DNA of 64,000 nt. Source: Cristatella mucedo (taxonomy: Eukaryota; Bryozoa; Phylactolaemata; Cristatellidae). Made by a program: the position numbers and the translations under genes. Below are positions 10,791-23,270 of this stretch, piece after piece. The notes under the pieces are model-generated. The model did no database searches and was not told the DNA's origin. It saw nothing but the letters and a program-made list of their open reading frames with translations. Position 1 is the first letter of the stretch. Each line of letters starts with the position of its first letter. The DNA lies in assembly GCA_009760855.2 (NCBI GenBank), contig WPIO01000091.1, forward strand, positions 434,001 through 498,000, given 5' to 3'.

Positions 10791-13700
10791 GAGACAAGAA
10801 AGACTCGTGAGACTTGGTTAGAGTGCCGTCTCAGTATGAAAATCGTTTTATATTTATTTCGTATAAAATACACGAGTACTTGTAACAGGTTATACAACAG
10901 GTGACAGTAACAGAGAGCTGTTATCATGTCATTGTTTTCAAAACCATTCGTTACTGTTGCGTCTTTCTCAATACAAAAAACGTTTGATCATGCTTGAAAA
11001 AATGGTCACTTTTTCGCTTCAGGTAACTCTATTTAAAATATAACGCAAATTGAACTAAGTTATTCCATAATGATCGTATATCACTTAATTAAATAGCATA
11101 GCACCTTTTTGGTTGCATTTTAATAGTGTAGAGTGTAGCAAGTGCGGAATTCAAGTTATTTTTTGCCATTTTGAATACGTTTTTTAAGAGTACTTACACA
11201 ACTACTTCCACTTTTCTTCACCAATAATTTTTGGTCACGAACACCCAACAGCCGAAATATATTTAGCAGTTAATTAAGTAGCTGCGACGTGAATTCGAAA
11301 AGGAGCTATGGAACTATCTACTCCGATTGAACTTCTAGCAACAGCTGTACATGGGTCTCAAGAAACGGTAGCAGGTCCCAATACGATATCTTTTCGTAAG
11401 AGGGTAAGAAATGAATCACTCCGCTAACAAAGAAGGTCCATTGAGAATCTGAAGACAAAGCCAATTAGCAACAGCTGTTAAAGCAGCAATTTTTAAAGTT
11501 AATTTTCCAGGTTTCCTATGTATTGTATTATTCAAAAGTATTACTTTATATAACATCAAACAATAGAGTAGATGGAGAAATATTATTAAATATTGCTTTT
11601 TCTTGCAAATGATTGAGCATGTATGCATCTTTTTAGATTTGAAGACTATTGCATCGCTTTCGGCAAGCAAGCACTGAAGGGTTTATTCTACGGGTGTCCC
11701 ATTACAAGAAAGTACTAATTTGTATTAAGGAATGCAAGCTCGCGGATATGTAGAAGCCGACTGTTGGTATTCAAAAATGAGGATGTAAACGTATTTTGTC
11801 TCAAATGTGTGTTTCAAAAAAGTGCGTTCAGTTTTACGATACTCGTAGTTTCACATCTTAGGATTTGCACGACATTTGAAGACATAGCCATAATGGCTAC
11901 AGAAAATCGAATCATAAGTGACCCGAAAGTGTCCGCTATTGACCATATTTGTAGTCATTCAAAAAAACATACAGTCCAGCAATTTCCGCAGTAGCTAATT
12001 AGCACGATACTTTAGATATTTGGCAGGTGCATTTAAGCGGAGGCGGGCAACTTCTCCTCACTGCCGTGCTCGCAGGACTCACACTGATCGCGCTTGGTTC
12101 CTCTTCTTTCCCATTTATCCTACATGTTTGTCGAAACTATTGCTAAGATTCTCTCCCACGCTAAAGAATGCTATTCAGGAAAACCCTATTCCAATAGTGC
12201 TCGCTATGATGCTTAAAGGCCAAGTGCTACCCGACTTAAGAATTCGGACCATTAGTCCCGGCTGCTGGTCTAGTGTCTGCCGTCCTAGAAAGAGCTGTAA
12301 CTCGGCTTTCATTGAAATGCCGACCGTTTAATGTGCGCACCAAGTAACTTTCGTCAATTCTCATCACTTCCTGTCGTATTGAATTGACTTGAACGAGTTT
12401 CGGCCTAGCAGTTACGCCAGTGCTTCTGCTAATGATATTTTGCTACCAAGTGCCCATCGGGATTTAGAGCCAGCCATTCTCCAAAAACTGCTCGGCTTCT
12501 GCTAACAGCCTGTTAGCTTCTGAACAATGCTCAGCAGGATAAATATGCTAAAACATTGTCCTAGATCACTCAGCAGAATTCGAAACAATCAACCACACAA
12601 TCCTGTCTGGAGCCCCTCTTGCCTCTGGACCCAGGTTTCATTTTGAAGTGCTAAACTTGATTAGGCCGCGCCTCACGGTAAGATGTCAGAGCGTAAATTT
12701 AAATGCTGCTTTGAGACACGTCCCGGTGCAGTCTCTATTCCCAGACGAGCTGTAAGTTGGCAGCGGGTTTGGCGTCCGGCTTTCAACCATGCTCCAGCGT
12801 AATTCTTGCAGCTCGGCACAAAGATGTAAGTGAAACGTGCTGAGCACGTGTTCAGGAAGAGAGGGAGATGGCGTGGACCTGTGAGCTGCCGCAAAGTAGG
12901 GACTGTAATTCCTTTGTCCGTTGCTAATAAGTAAGCTTAAAGATAATTTCTATTTAATTATCGAAGGTTAAGACCAAGGGCTTATTTGAAATATATCCGT
13001 GAATATGGAAAAAATTGATAGCACGAAACCATCGTCGCTTGTGGCCGACCTGCCAGTGTCTCTTTGGCTAAAGTGGTTACACACTGGCCCTACCATTTCT
13101 CCACTCCTTAATTCTGACGCGAAATGATATCAGCTACCAACTTCTCGGCCGATGACCTAAATTCTCTTCGCATTTTAATAGCTTCTTCTTAATAGTTGTT
13201 CGGCTTGCGATAATTCTTCTAATCGAACCACTCGGAGCCGGCGTCCTTTAATCACCTTCGTACACGCCCTACATCGTAATTAGGTAACCATAATCGATGG
13301 TAAAGCAATTGTGGATTAATAGCCATGCAGGCGGAAAGCAGGCTTAGATCTGCCTCCAGATTCATGTAGCTATTGTCGTGCGAACATTTCGGAAAACTAC
13401 TTACTTGCGGACGCAATTTGAAGATCTGGACCTAGTTAACGTCGCGATATGAATGCACCATATGTTTCATCACCTGAACATTTTATTCGTTATCCGTTTA
13501 AAGCTATTCCGCTAGTTGTTTGATCGTAGCGCGGAAGAAATTACGTGCTTAAGGGCATCTAAACGCTTATCACTTCGGGCCACTGCGTCTCACGCCGGCA
13601 GCAGCCTTAGCTACGCCGGCGGCTAGTAACCTGCCTGTTATTTATGATCGTGCGCACCAATTATTGCTTCGTCGTCGTAGCTCAAATGTGTTTCTAAATG

Positions 13701-13939
13701 GTACTGTGGTTGCTAAGATTTGTGAATTATGCATTAACAAAGAAAGCCCCCCGAAGCCGCCGAGGTGGCCGGGGCAGGCAGCTTAGACGCCGCTCGTTTG
13801 GCGAGAACTGCGAGCAGAGTACCCTCAGTATTCCTAGCATAGTCTCGAGCCGCTCAGCACGCTCCCCAAAAGCGTAACTGTGAATCTCTCTAATTTAGTG
13901 GTAATCAAACCTGTTAAAACTCTGGCGGCCCAACATAAC
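10791..13939. other. Unassigned 3.1 kb
   Basis: No gene or known repeat recognised on either strand. Open frames are short, with no family motifs. The left part (10.8-11.7 kb) is AT-rich; the right part (12-13.9 kb) has mixed composition. Confidence 0.3.
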
Positions 13940-16346
13940 GCATATCTCTAAAAATCCTCGCTCAATGTGCAATAAACCGCTAGTGATCAGCGACCTTATG
14001 TCTGAAAACGGTCTCGACCTGCTCGCCTTGACTAAAAATTGGCTAAAATCGGTAAACTGCCCGACAATTAAAGACGCTTTCCTACTGATCTCTCATTCTT
14101 CTACACCCTCAGATCAATCAAAACTGGAGATTGAGTTGGTATTATCAGGCACTCGAAATTTAACTTCAAGCCGTTCTCAGTACCATCGAATCAGTCTTTC
14201 GAATCGATTGTCTTAATTTAACCCGAAAACAAGCTACCGATGGTGGCAGTAGTCTATCGCCCACCAGATACCAAACCCTCCTTTATCTTAAATTTCTCTG
14301 ATTTCATTTCGATTCTGTGTGCAAGAAATCGATCCTTCCTCGTTATGGGTGATTTCAACATTCACTTTGATAACTTTTCTGACGCCGTCAGCTCTAAATG
14401 TCGAGCATTAACTGACTCATAGCCTCTTGTGGCTCATATGCATGGCCCTACTCACATCAAATTTCACACATTCAATCAAATTTTCTCAAACAACTGCACT
14501 TTTTCATTACCAATTATTACTAACGCCGTGCTGGTTTGGTCTAGCGGTTAAGGTGCTCGCCCCGACCAAGGTCTGACTGAGGTCATGGGCTCGAGCCCCG
14601 AGGCATATGTGAAGCGCCTGAATAGAGATTAAGTTCTATTGGGGCGCTATATAAATGAATTATATATACATATACTAAATCCTGCTTATCTGATCACGTG
14701 CAGATCTCATTCAGCCTACAATGTGTGCACTCCTCCTCTAAAATCACCTGTGAATCGCGAAACCTCAAGACCCTTGACATCGATGCTGTCCGTGTGAGAA
14801 TATCGGCCTCGCCGCTGCACCTCAGTCCCCCCTCCGATCAGTCATCATTAGTAGATAGCTACAACACGACTCTAGCTGAAATGCTCGACGAGTTTGCATT
14901 TCTAACTAAACGCGCTGTGCGCCTCGCCCAGACGGCCTCTGGTTTACCACAGATATTTAACTAGTTAGGTCTACTAAGCACAACCTTGAAAAAAACATAC
15001 TAAAGATCAGGACTGACTGTTTGTCAACAGGCATACGAGGACTACTGTAGGTCGTACCAATCGATCCTAGCAAAGGCCAAGTCTAGCTTCTATAAAACAA
15101 GTTGTTGAATCCATATGCACAATCCAAAAATGATGTAGGCGATCAACCATCTCCTCAACCGCTCCAAGGTTAGCTCATTACCTGACGATCCTTGTGATGA
15201 TCTAGTCGATCGCTTCTCTAGTTTCTTTGTCCAGAAGACAGACAAGATCAGGGTGTCCATCCTTAAGATAAAGTCATCCACCGTAGAATGCTGTCCTCCG
15301 ATTCCTTGCAGCAGCTCAATGTCTACATTCAAGCAGGTCACTAGCGACTTTGTCCTAAAGTTCACATCCCAATACAAAAACGACAATTCATTTGGACCCT
15401 ATTCCGTTTAAACCAGCTTCTACGATACATTGATCTGCTGCTGCCGTGTGTAACTAACGTCATTAATATGTTATTAGCCTCAGGTTATGCCCCAGTACCT
15501 TTCAAAAAAGCTGTGGTCAGGTCACAACTCAGGAAAGCGACACTGGACCAACTAAACTTGAGCAACTCCCACCCAGTCCACTAAATAATATTCCTATCAA
15601 AGACACTGGAATTAGTCGTGGAAGGTCAGCCGAACTCATATATTAAAACTTCAAATTTTGCTAGCTAGTTCCAGTCGGGCTTTAGAGATAATCGCTCCAT
15701 AGAGTCAGCATTGCTTTGGGTGTACAACGATCTGTTTAGGAATGCAGGCATGAGTAGAGTATCTCTGCTTATAGTCCTCAATCTTCCGGCAGCTTTTGAT
15801 ACTATCGATCACCAGGTTCTTCTTGAGTGCCTCTCATCTCACCGGGCATTACTGGAACTTCTCTGCAATTGTTCAGGTCCAATCTCAGTGGCAGACTTCA
15901 GAGTATTGATGTGAATAGACAAAAATCATCCGAGGTACATCTGAAATGCGGGGTACGTCAGGGTTCCGTGCTTGGTCCGGTACTTTTCACGGTCTATACT
16001 TTCCTTTTTGTCGATGTAATTGCCAAGCAAAATCTGGGCTTTCAGTCCTATGCAGATGACACTCAGTTGTACCTTTGCTTTGATTCCTCCCACCCCTCAA
16101 GCACGTCGATTTCTCTCAAACCTCTTGCTGCATTTACTGATGACATTCACACATGGATGGCAGAAAATTTTCCAAAATTAAATGATGATACAACTAACAT
16201 ACTAATAATGGGCAAACCAAGCGTGATTCAGAAATTGAAAGGCTAATGCTAAAAATTGGCTCTGTCAGTATGTCTCCTGTTTAATCTGCTTGTAAGGTGC
16301 CATGTTCCAAAGTGGCCTTTCTTTAGGCGACCACATCAGCTCCGCA
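13940..16346 (+). mobile_element. LINE-1, sense copy, 5' part: endonuclease to RT
   Basis: The longest sense copy of LINE-1. Its endonuclease (about 13,965-14,450) reads MCNKPLVISDLMSENGLDLL and later KLPMVAVVYRPPD and VMGDFNIHFDN. The usual catalytic LTETW is LTKNW here, so the catalytic Glu is lost. A SINE sits at 14,529-14,672. The linker and RT follow: FDTIDHQVLLE near 15,800, GVRQGSVLGPVLF near 15,955-15,990, and an intact YADD at 16,049-16,060. Stops and frameshifts interrupt the frame. At 16,346 an antisense LINE-1 begins; the sense copy resumes at about 17,998. Confidence 0.85.
14529..14672 (+). mobile_element. SINE family A: tRNA-derived head with L2-like tail
   Basis: The head has an RNA polymerase III A box at 14,537-14,547 (TGGTCTAGCGG) and a B box at 14,588-14,597 (GGCTCGAGCC), as in a tRNA. 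The tail, GAAGCGCCTGAATAGAGATT followed by GGGGCGCTATATAAAT, closely parallels the 3' end of the LINE-1 copies (TAAAGCGCCTAGAAAGAGAT...GGGCGCTTTATCAA). Sharing a 3' tail with a partner LINE is how such SINEs borrow its reverse transcriptase. It interrupts the LINE-1 endonuclease/linker region. Confidence 0.8.
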
Positions 16347-17998
16347 ATAATAATAATAATGATAATGTACTTGATAAAGCGCCCTCAGAGAGCTCAATCT
16401 CTTCCTAGGCACTTTACATTTTCGGCAAAGGGAAACGCGATTGAATTGTGAGTAATATCATGCTTGATAAACAACATAAACACCGTGGTTAGGGGTTACA
16501 TGCACAGGAAAAACATGCAAATGTGGTTAATGGCAGCATGCACAGTGTCAGCACGCATAAGCACATCAAGGATGAATCACAGGGACCCACTAAATGCTGT
16601 CCTAAATAGGAGTGCTTTTAGGTTCCTTTTAAATGTGGTCAGGTCAGGGGATCTTCTGACTCAGGTCGGGAGGGAGTTCCAGGCTTTGGGAGCATATGAA
16701 CTAAATGCACGGTCTCCCAAGGATTTGAGGTTTGTACGAGGTATTGGTAAACCGTTGGATTCCGAAAAGCGGGTGGTACGATGCTTGGTCTGGTGGGGGA
16801 GTAGATGTGAGAGACAGGCTGGAGCTAAAGAATGAGGTGACCTAAAAGTGAGCGACAAAACTTTGAAGTCAATCCGTTGCTTGACTGGTAGCCAGTGCAG
16901 GTCAGCGAGAAGTGGTTTTATGTGGCAACTGCGACGCTCACGACAGAAAAGCCTAGCTGCAGAGTTTGGCACCAGCTGCCATCGCCGGATCGAACATGCC
17001 GTTAGGTCACTAAGCAGTGAGTTGCAGAAGTCGAGACGGAATGTCACGAATGCATGGACCAACTTAGACGTGTTATCCTTATCTAAAAAAGCCCGAATTT
17101 TAGCAAATCAAGTGCAATATTATTATTATTATTATTATTATTATGTAGCTAAAAGAAGGCAGATTTGACTGTGGAGCTGATGTGGTCGTCTAACGAGAGG
17201 TCGCTTTGGAATATGACACCTAGATTTGGAGCGGATTCAACAGGAGATAAGCTGGCAGAGCCAATTTTGAGCGTCAGCCTTTCCAATTTGTGAATCACAC
17301 TTGGTTTGCGCATAACTAGTAAGTTTGCTTTATCATCGTTTAGTTTTAGAAAATTAGCTGCCGTCCATGTGCGGATGTCATCAATACATGCAGCGAGTGA
17401 GTTGGGAGAATTTGAGGTGCCCGAAGGCTGGGAGAGATCAAAGCAAAGGTACAGCTGAGTGTCATCCGCATAGAAGTGTATGCCTAGATTGTGATTGGCA
17501 ATTACATCACCAAGAGGGAGAGTACAAACCGTACAAAGAACCGGACCTAAAACGGAGCCCTGAGGTACCCAATATTTCAGATGTACCTCGGATGATCTTT
17601 GTCCATTTACGTCAATCCTCTGGACTCTCCCAGTGAAATATGATCTGGACCATGGTAGAGCAATGCCAGTGATGCCCAGGCGAGACGAGAGGCGCTCTAG
17701 AAGAACTTTGTGATCGATGGTATCGAAAGCTGCCGAAATATCGAGCAAACCAAGCAGAGACACTCTACCTATGTCTGCATTCCTAAGTAGGTCGTTGTAT
17801 ACCCTAAGCAATGCTGACTCTGTGGAGTGATTACCTCTAAAGCCAGACTGGAACTTACTAGCAAGGTGTGAAGTTTCAATATATAAGTTCAGCTGGTCTG
17901 CCACGACCCATTCCAGGGTCTTTAATAGGAATGGTAGAAGGGAGACTTGCTGTAGTTGCTCAAGATCTATTGGTCCAGTGTCGCTTTCTTGAGAAGTG
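16346..17998 (-). mobile_element. LINE-1, antisense copy nested in sense LINE-1
   Basis: A 5'-truncated copy with an (AATAAT)n tail at 16,347 and its 5' break near 17,998. From 18,006 down to 17,149 it keeps an uninterrupted 285-residue reverse-transcriptase frame: FQSGFRGNHSTESALLRVY, LDISAAFDTIDHKVLLE, QGSVLGPVL, and an intact catalytic YADD (17,461-17,472). It is thus better preserved than its host copy and younger. A (TAT)n tract at 17,118-17,144 interrupts it. The word GCAAT occurs at both joins, so a short target-site duplication is possible. Confidence 0.88.
17118..17144. repeat. (TAT)n microsatellite inside LINE-1
   Basis: Nine ATT-type triplets between RT and C-terminal parts of the nested LINE-1. 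The related copy at 61,885 lacks it. It could be the remnant of a very short retrotransposed tail. Confidence 0.8.
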
Positions 17999-18770
17999 GC
18001 AATCAAGACTGTCTACTTTCAACTACATAACATGGCTAAAATCCGCGCTTGTTTAGACAAGGATACCACATCTAAGTTGGTCCATGAATTTGTAACACCT
18101 CGTCTTGACTTCTGTAACTCACTGGTTGCTGATCTACTGGTATGTGCAGTCGGGCGCTTAAAGCTGGTTCACATCTCTGCATCTAGGCTTGTCTGTCGTG
18201 AGCGTCACTGTTACCACATTACACCACTTCTCGCCGACCTGCACTGGATACTAGTCAAGCAGTGCATCGAATTCAAGGTTTTGTCTCTCACTTTTAGGTC
18301 TCTTCATTCTTTGGCTACAGCCTACCTATAAGATCTACTGCCCTGCCACCAGCGTTTCGGAATCTAATTGTTTATCCATCATCCCTCATACGAACCTCAA
18401 ACTATTTGGTGACCGTGCCTTTAGTTCGTATGCTTCCAAAGCGTGGAACTCACTCCCAACTTCCGTCTAGACTTCTTCTGACTTCATCACATTTAAAAAA
18501 TAAATTAAAAACGCACCTATTTATGACAGCAATTAGTAGGTAACTGATTCATCTTTTATGTGCTTATGCATACTGACACTCATGCACGCTGCCACTAACC
18601 ACACTTGCATGCTGACCCTGTGTACGTCACCCCTAATCATGTTATTCATGCTGTTTATCAAGCATGAACTCGTCAATCGATCGTGTTTCCTGTGCAGCAA
18701 ATGTAAAGCACCTAGAAAGAGATTGAGTTCCTCGAGGGTTCTTTATTAAATGTACTATTCATATTATCAT
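17998..18770 (+). mobile_element. LINE-1, sense copy, 3' part with tail
   Basis: Continuation of the sense LINE-1 from 16,346. The protein reads from ...DHISS on the left side into IKTVYFQLHNMAKIRACLD here. Then come VTPRLDFCNSLVADLLVC, the HITPLLADLHW motif, and the AFSSYASKAWNSLPT region. The 3' end GTAAAGCACCTAGAAAGAGA is followed by an eroded ATT-rich tail at about 18,740-18,780. Joining the two halves gives a LINE of roughly 3.2 kb without its insertions. Confidence 0.82.
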
Positions 18771-20539
18771 CAATATTATTCACATGTATGCTATTGATCA
18801 GAGCCAGGAAATGTTGTTGGCCAGCTTCTAGCTGGAGAGATAGACTTACATATTGGCCGCTCACGGAGTCGATCGCCGATTTCTGTGCTGTCATACGTTT
18901 GCCTCTAGTCTAGCCGATGGAGAATATGGTGGACTTACGAACAAACTGTTGGAAACTGTTCTGCTCAATGTCAGGATGATTACATGTATAGCTTGCAGAG
19001 TCAAAATCATAATTTGTGATGCCTCTCCGGCCAAATGGTTTCTCACATTCGGAGGAAAAAGCATTAATTACTAGTCTGTAGGGCTGTTTCTTTAGCTTTA
19101 ACCTTCATCTTGCGAAAGAAAGCAAAGCACTCAGTTCCGCTCAAAGGCCACCCTTACGCGACAAACCCAGCAACCTGTGCATTGAGCAGGTGCTTTGCGC
19201 CGCCTAGGCCAGGCTAGACCGGGCCTAGGTAGCACGGCAGTGGGCCTATACTAGTCCTGTAGGCCTAGGCACTGAGCCGCCTAGTCGGGTCCAGGCCTAG
19301 GTCAATTTGGAGGGCTGGCTACGTGCCCGGCATTGGGAACAGCCGTATTGAAAAGTTCCTTCCTGGTTTAGCTCACTGAAGTATAATTTCTAAGTGAGCA
19401 TTCTTTGGACCAGCGCTCATTCTCAATTTTGCATACAGTTTACCACCAGCGTAAAATATTTGATTTGGTAGTATATGCAGGAAATCTATGACGTTCTCCA
19501 ATTGGAAATTGACATTCAACGATACCTTGGCTTTCGAATTTAATTCAGCCCATGAAGGAGCGCTTAATTAATCGTATATCAAATCAATTTTCCTCGTTGA
19601 AATCAGCTGAAAAGTCTTTGATCCAATCCGGATCCTTAAAAAGTTACACGATTTTTGGTCACTAGACTTAAGCTAAAAATGTACTTATAAATAATAAATG
19701 TCTCTTGAAATGCTCCAAGCAAGCTTCAGCAATGCGGAAAAAGCTCGCGGCAGCTGCGCGGCAAGCAGGCAAGCGTAAAGACAGCCAACAAGTAGCCGAA
19801 GGCTCCGTATCTAGGCTGGGCGTATCTACGCGGACACGACGATTGTTATCGTTTACGCGAGAAATTCGTACACGACGGTACTGCCTAAGTGAAGCAAAGC
19901 ACCTACTTGGCTGTTTCTGCTGTAGTAGTAATATTCAACACCCGAGTCTCTCTCTATACATATCTCGTGCGTCAATGCTCTCTCGAGTAGTCTGCCTTTG
20001 TACCAACCACCAGGCCGGCACTTGACGTTGCGCTCGGTTCGTCGGGCAACGTCTGGTAGAGGAGCGTTTTTTGCTGCTCTACCCGTGCTAGCATGATTAA
20101 CCGCAAGAAGCAACGAATTATCAAAATCCACAGTAATCCATTCAAATTAAGCTAAAAACTGATCGAACATTGAGGTTTGTCGAGCTCAAATTTTGGGCGG
20201 CTACTGTCGTACATGTCGTACTCACGATTTTAGCTATCCACTAAGTTCCGTGTCATTGTTGCCCGCCCACTTTTGCAAAGGAGATGAAACGACGGAGACC
20301 TGTAATGCAAGCAATCCAAGCAATCCACTTTATTTCTCTTTAAATCCGTGACGAATCAGTTGCACAAAGCTCCGCAAAGTTTGGTATACCAAACTGAACT
20401 ACAAGTAAAATGTATTCAGAAGACTTTGCGCGGTTCCGCTTATGTGTTCTCGAGAAGTCCATTGAAATAGGCTTGCAGCGGTACAGGCTAAAACCTCAAT
20501 CCAGCTCAGTCTTCTTCAGTCCACCCTATTCAACTACGC
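18771..20539. other. Unassigned 1.8 kb with CCTAGG cluster
   Basis: No gene recognised. Four CCTAGG hexamers lie within 100 bp at 19,203, 19,224, 19,264 and 19,296, in a CG/CT-rich block between 19,190 and 19,320. A perfect 14-bp palindrome TTTGGTATACCAAA lies near 20,380. The part after 20,290 has words resembling the neighbouring 168-bp units. Confidence 0.3.
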
Positions 20540-23255
20540 AACGAAAGACATCCCGTTCGAAAAGCTCATATTTTGATTGCGTATGACAGTACAGTCTATG
20601 ACAATTGAACTCACACAATTTCACTTGCTACGGAACGTCCGTTCTCGTGCAAGAAGCTGCAATCCGCTGCAATAACCCGCTCCAAAACCACAGTCCGTTT
20701 TAATCTGCCGCATCCACCAAAAAGTGACTCAAAATTAATTTCGCCTAGCTCCAGTTTTTATTGCATATTAAAGAGTATCGTGTTGTGTGCATATTCACAT
20801 AAAATACATGAATTGTGCGGCCGCTTGGTCTGGCAATGTGAGGCAATCGCCCAAAATTACATGGGAAAATGCCCCAAGTCACTATATTTCACTGCAAATC
20901 CTCCTAAAATCGTAATGTGAGGCTCTAATTTACTTGGCATGTAAGACTTGACTCAGTTAAAAGTGCTCCTATAAAATTTCACGCCATCGTTCATACGCGT
21001 TGTCATGCAATGCACTGCAATGGACTGCTACGGCCCGGTCCCATACCACAATCCCCCGCAAAGTAACAGTAATGCATGCACTAGAAGCTCTAATTATGAT
21101 TGCATGCCGAACTCGTATGATTTCATTATAATTGCGCATTTGTGACAATAACACATGCATTGGTGACATCTCGTCTTGACTTATGTAACTCACTGCTTTC
21201 TGGTCTATCGGCCTGTGAAATTAGGTGCTTAAACCTGGTACAAAACTCTGTAGCTAGGCTGAAGTTGCCACATCACACCACTTCTAGCCGCCCTGCACTG
21301 GCTCCCATTCAAGCCGCGCATCGACTTCAAGGTTATGTCGCTCACTTCTAGGTTCTTTCATTCTTTGGCTCCAGCCAACCTATCAGATCTACAGCCCCAC
21401 CAGGCTCAGCATCGTACCATCCGCTTTTTGGAATCTAACAGTTTACCTATACATCGTACAAACCTCGAATCCTTGGAGACCGTGCCTCTAGTTCGTATGC
21501 TCCCAGAGCCTGGGTCTCACTACCGACTTGCGTCCCGACATGCCCTGACTTGACCAGATTTAAAAAGAGACTAAACGCACCTATTTATCTCTGCATTTAG
21601 TGGTGCCCCGTGATTTACCCTGTATGTGCTTACGGCTGCTTACGCTGTGCATGCTGCCACTAACCGTACTTGCATGCTGACCCTGTTTATGTCCCCCTAA
21701 CCATATTATTCCTGTTTATTGAGCAAGCAAACACTAACCAGTCGATTTTCTTTTGTTTGCAGCAAATTTAAAGCGCCTAAAAGAGATTGAGTTATCTTGG
21801 AGTGCTTTATCAAGAGTGTTATCATTATTATTATTGTCATTGTTTTGAACCACTCTACAGCTATGACTGCATTCGAATGTAATGGCCCGAGCAGATACCG
21901 AAATAAACAGCAATCCGATGCAAAATGGTCCGAAATTAGTTTCCCAATGCTTTAATTGCCAAAGTATATTACACAGCACACTGTTAACGGTGTATCCGCG
22001 CTATTTTAACCAATTGCGTTCGAAAACTCTCGGGCAATGAATGGAAATCTACCGTAACGGATCGGCTCGAAGCAGTAATCCACTACAATCCGTCGCAAAT
22101 CGAACGAAAATTGGCTGAACGAAGCTCAAGATATCATTGCATTTAACGTTTCTTTGTCTTAAACGTGAAACCGTAGAATTGTCAAGCTATTTTGCACGTT
22201 TATTGTCAAGAGCGGATAGTAATCGAGAGCAATAGTAGGAGCCGATACCAAAAACCTTAGGCAAATAGACGAGAAATCGGATGCACAAAGCTCCCATTTT
22301 CATCCACGTCATATATCAGTGCCCGGTGCACTTATACTTTCAATTCACTCCGCACGCTCATTTTTGGGCAAGGCATGGCAAACGATGGCAATGGCCCCGG
22401 CAAAGACGGCAATCCAGTGTGATGCATTGCAAGCACCGGAAAGTGGCTAGGTCAAGATCAAATATTTCTTAATTGTCAAATCGCACTGCGCGTAAAGTGC
22501 AATCACACCCTTTCGACCAAACGTGCACGTACAATTGCGAGCAAGGAATGACAGTCGACAGCAATGGCCGGGGCTAATACCCCCATCTCGCAGGCAATTG
22601 CCGGGAAATTGGCAGGGAGGAGCTCCAATTGTGATTGCATATACTTTTTACTGCGTCCAATGTGAAACTATGGCATTTTCAAGCTGCATTTCTCGTTGAC
22701 TGTCAGCAATGCTTGGCAATTGACAGCAATTGTTGAGTCCGATGCAGCAATCCGTGGAAAATCGACAAGATTGGATTCGAGCAACTGAAACTCGTCGTAC
22801 CACGTAACATCCAACTATATCCACGCATACTGTGCACCCATTAGTGCATTTAATCAACGGCAATGTAAGGCAATCGACGGCAACGCCCCGGGAAATGCAC
22901 TGGTCCATAACGGTCTATTACAAATGAACCAACAGTTATTGAGAAAAGCTCCAACATTTTTTCATATTGCAGCACGCTGCATTAAAAGTTCAACCACATC
23001 CTTTTACACAATCGTGAACGTACAGTCGAGGGTAATGCGACGCAATCGATGGCAAAAGCCTGTGTTCTACCACGATCCGTTGCACATTGAGATTGGCTGT
23101 TCCCAGCTCCGATTTTTATGCCACTTATCGATCACTGTGGGTGCACATACTGTCATAAAGTTTTAAACATTCAATCTTGGGCAACGGATAGCATGCTTCG
23201 GCAATCGCTTGCCTTTGACTGCCATATTGTTATAACTATTAGGTAATACGCACTT
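20540..23255 (-). repeat. Inverted-repeat array, left arm (about 12 degenerate ~168-bp units)
   Basis: Units recur every 155-190 bp around a core such as GGCAATCGACGGCAATGGCC (near 20,830, 21,005, 21,880, 22,050, 22,215, 22,380, 22,545, 22,700, 22,865, 23,035, 23,190). The arm pairs in reverse complement with 23,256-25,800. Examples: 20,990-21,052 pairs with 25,300-25,370 (ATGGGACCGGGCCG), 22,690-22,870 with 24,125-24,320, and 22,930-23,080 with 23,945-24,090, by eye near 80% identity. A LINE-1 fragment (21,144-21,845) interrupts this arm, which accounts for the ~690-bp shift in pairing. The outer edge pairs with CGAAAAGCTC at about 20,557. Confidence 0.75.
21144..21845 (+). mobile_element. 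LINE-1 3' fragment inserted in the inverted-repeat array
   Basis: Sense, 5'-truncated. It encodes LVTSRLDLCNSLLSGLSACE and related C-terminal words, then the 3' end AAAGCGCCTAAAAGAGATTG and a short ATTATT tail. Removing it restores the register of the inverted repeat, so it is younger than the array. Confidence 0.85.
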
Positions 23256-23270
23256 TAATAAAGTGCGATT
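23245..23270. repeat. Short palindrome at the centre of the inverted array
   Basis: The sequence CGCACTTTAATAAAGTGCG forms a perfect short hairpin exactly where unit orientation switches (units left of about 23,225 read one way, units right of about 23,300 the other). It is the probable centre of the foldback structure. Confidence 0.55.

Noticed and set aside
14529-14625. A tRNA gene
   Set aside because: The A and B boxes are good, but the cloverleaf is imperfect and an L2-like tail follows, as in a SINE; the same unit recurs at 46,497.
17149-18006. A host reverse-transcriptase-like gene (intact 285 residues)
   Set aside because: It is the RT part of a truncated LINE-1 with an A/T-rich tail, nested in another LINE-1.
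19705-20131. Overlapping frames of 106 (+) and 92 (-) residues
   Set aside because: Mutually antisense, no motifs, no splice or promoter context.
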